From Phycicoccus sp. HDW14 (lineage in GTDB: Bacteria > Actinomycetota > Actinomycetes > Actinomycetales > Dermatophilaceae): a stretch of 64,000 nt of DNA. A program made the position numbers and the translations under genes. Under the pieces are notes generated by a model. The model had not been told where the DNA came from. It made no database searches and saw only the letters and a list, made by a program, of their open reading frames with translations. The DNA is taken from contig NZ_CP049935.1 in NCBI RefSeq assembly GCF_011383005.1, forward strand, positions 3,844,001-3,908,000, written 5' to 3'. Positions 62,841-64,000 of this stretch are shown here, piece after piece; position 1 is the stretch's first letter, and the number at the start of each line of letters is the position of its first letter.

Positions 62841-64000
62841 GTGACGACGCTGCTCGGCCTGGACCTCACCGGCCGGCGCGTCCTCGTCGTGGGCGCCGGC
62901 CGGGTCGGCACGCGCCGGGCCCGCCGGTTCGTCGAGGACGGCGCGCTCGTGCTGCTCGTCGACCCGTCGCCCTCCGACGACGCCCGCCGGATGGCCGGCC
63001 ACGGCGACGTCGAGCTGCGCGAGCGGGGGGTGCTCGAGGGCGACCTCGACGGCGCGTGGCTCGTGCTCGCGGCCACCGGCGACGTCGCACTGGACGCCCA
63101 GGTCGCCGCGTGGGCCGAGGCGCGCCGCACGTGGTGCGTCAACGCCTCCGACGGCCGCGACGGGTCGGCCCGGGTGGCCGCCGCGAGCACCCACGGTGAC
63201 CTGACGCTCGGGGTCGTGTCGACCGGGGACCCCGACCCCCGGCGGGCGGCCTCGGTGCGCGACGCCCTGGCCGCGCTCGTCGGGGCGGGGGAGGTCGACC
63301 TGCGTCGGCGCCGTCCCGGGCGGGGGCGCGTCGTGCTCGTCGGCAGCGGCCCGGGTGACCCCGGGCTCGTGCCCGTCGCCGGGCTCGAGGCCCTCGCGGC
63401 GGCGGACGTCGTCGTCACCGACCGGCTCGGCGCCACGGGTCTGCTCGACCGGCTCCCCGACGACGTCGAGGTCGTCAACGTCGGCAAGAGCCCGACGAAC
63501 CACCCTGTGCCACAGGCCGAGATCAACCGCATCCTCGTCGACCGGGCGCTCGAGGGGCTGACCGTCGTGCGCTTCAAGGGCGGCGACCCGTACGTGTTCG
63601 GGCGAGGTGGCGAGGAGGTGCACGCCTGCCGACGCGCGGGCATCGAGGTCACCGTCGTCCCGGGCATCACCTCGGCGTTCAGCGTGCCGGCGCTGGCCGG
63701 CATCCCGGTCACGCAGCGGGGCGTGGCGACGTCGGTGCACGTGACGTCGGGGCACGTCGGCGCCGACTCCGCCGCCCTCGCCGCGCTGGCCGCCGGGGCC
63801 ACCGTCGTCTTCCTCATGGCCGTCTCGGCGCTGGGCGACATCTGTGCGGCGGCGCTCGGTGTGGGCGTCGACCCGGACCTCCCGGTCGCCGTCGTCGAGC
63901 AGGGGTCGACGGCCCGGCAGCGGGTCACCCGGGCCACCGTCGCGACGGCCGCCGAGGTGGCCGCGCGCGAGGGGGTCCGGCCGCCCGCGATCGTCGTCAT
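62841..64000 (+). CDS. cysG: Siroheme synthase CysG-type: precorrin-2 dehydrogenase plus uroporphyrinogen-III methyltransferase (cut by window end)
   Basis: The frame is open to the window edge, so the 3' end is missing. N-terminal precorrin-2 dehydrogenase/ferrochelatase domain: RRVLVVGAGRVGTRRARRFV (NAD loop), WCVNASDGRDGS, HGDLTLGVVSTGDPDP. From about residue 155 the SUMT domain begins, RVVLVGSGPGDPGLVPVAGL, with VVRFKGGDPYVFGRGGEE. Makes siroheme for sulfite or nitrite reductase. GTG 62841 is the first in-frame start. An ATG at 62815 in the neighbouring frame reads MTHDPSRPA before TGA; one missing C would join it, so the true start may be there. Confidence 0.92.
   Translation, partial: MTTLLGLDLTGRRVLVVGAGRVGTRRARRFVEDGALVLLVDPSPSDDARRMAGHGDVELRERGVLEGDLDGAWLVLAATGDVALDAQVAAWAEARRTWCVNASDGRDGSARVAAASTHGDLTLGVVSTGDPDPRRAASVRDALAALVGAGEVDLRRRRPGRGRVVLVGSGPGDPGLVPVAGLEALAAADVVVTDRLGATGLLDRLPDDVEVVNVGKSPTNHPVPQAEINRILVDRALEGLTVVRFKGGDPYVFGRGGEEVHACRRAGIEVTVVPGITSAFSVPALAGIPVTQRGVATSVHVTSGHVGADSAALAALAAGATVVFLMAVSALGDICAAALGVGVDPDLPVAVVEQGSTARQRVTRATVATAAEVAAREGVRPPAIVV

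Overview
The window is chromosomal DNA from a very GC-rich actinobacterium. Many GTG starts, four-base start/stop overlaps (ATGA, GTGA), dense operons and the gene families seen (DUF3817, DUF5063, DUF6297-like, DUF5914 Rieske, NarL/HisKA_3 pairs) suggest Micrococcales, probably Intrasporangiaceae or Ornithinimicrobiaceae. No phage genes, transposase, integrase or CRISPR array were seen.

Layout. 1-6991: a MurNAc/GlcNAc salvage operon (RpiR/MurR regulator cut by the window edge, MurQ etherase, sugar ABC transporter, BadF-type amino-sugar kinase), then a conserved gene of unknown function. 6992-7558: a gene-free stretch of hairpins and repeats ending in a tRNA-Ser(GGA); the tRNA 3' end recurs three times beside it. 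7695-15103: membrane proteins, a secreted beta-propeller, an MFS transporter, SRP RNA, a DsbA/FrnE protein with a Cys-rich tail, and an ABC pair. 15189-25003: housekeeping genes dnaX, plsC, an HMA-domain protein, recR, DUF5063, a flavoprotein, lysC, an asd-like gene without the catalytic Cys, and PPi-dependent phosphofructokinase. 25386-32471: a two-component system, a phospholipase D-like protein, and a cell-surface group with a DUF4397 protein and class F sortase. 32562-34528: an ATP-grasp ligase and Asp/Glu racemase pair, probably for a D-amino acid cross-bridge. 35458-45009: a divergent galactoside locus (GH42, DeoR and GalT on the minus strand; ABC transporter and GH36 on the plus strand) with shared promoter-region repeats. 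45116-54005: an aromatic-carotenoid (isorenieratene-type) cluster with a tightly coupled seven-gene minus-strand operon. 54325-64000: GH13, a DUF1800/DUF1501 pair, a TetR unit with a tetO-like operator, membrane proteins, and the start of a CysG-type siroheme synthase.

One technical feature affects the whole annotation. At least thirteen otherwise normal genes change reading frame once, almost always by one missing base and at or next to a short G or C run. I read these as assembly or sequencing indels and give whole-gene coordinates with the break noted. The same error would also explain an apparent response regulator-histidine kinase fusion, so I annotate those as two genes.
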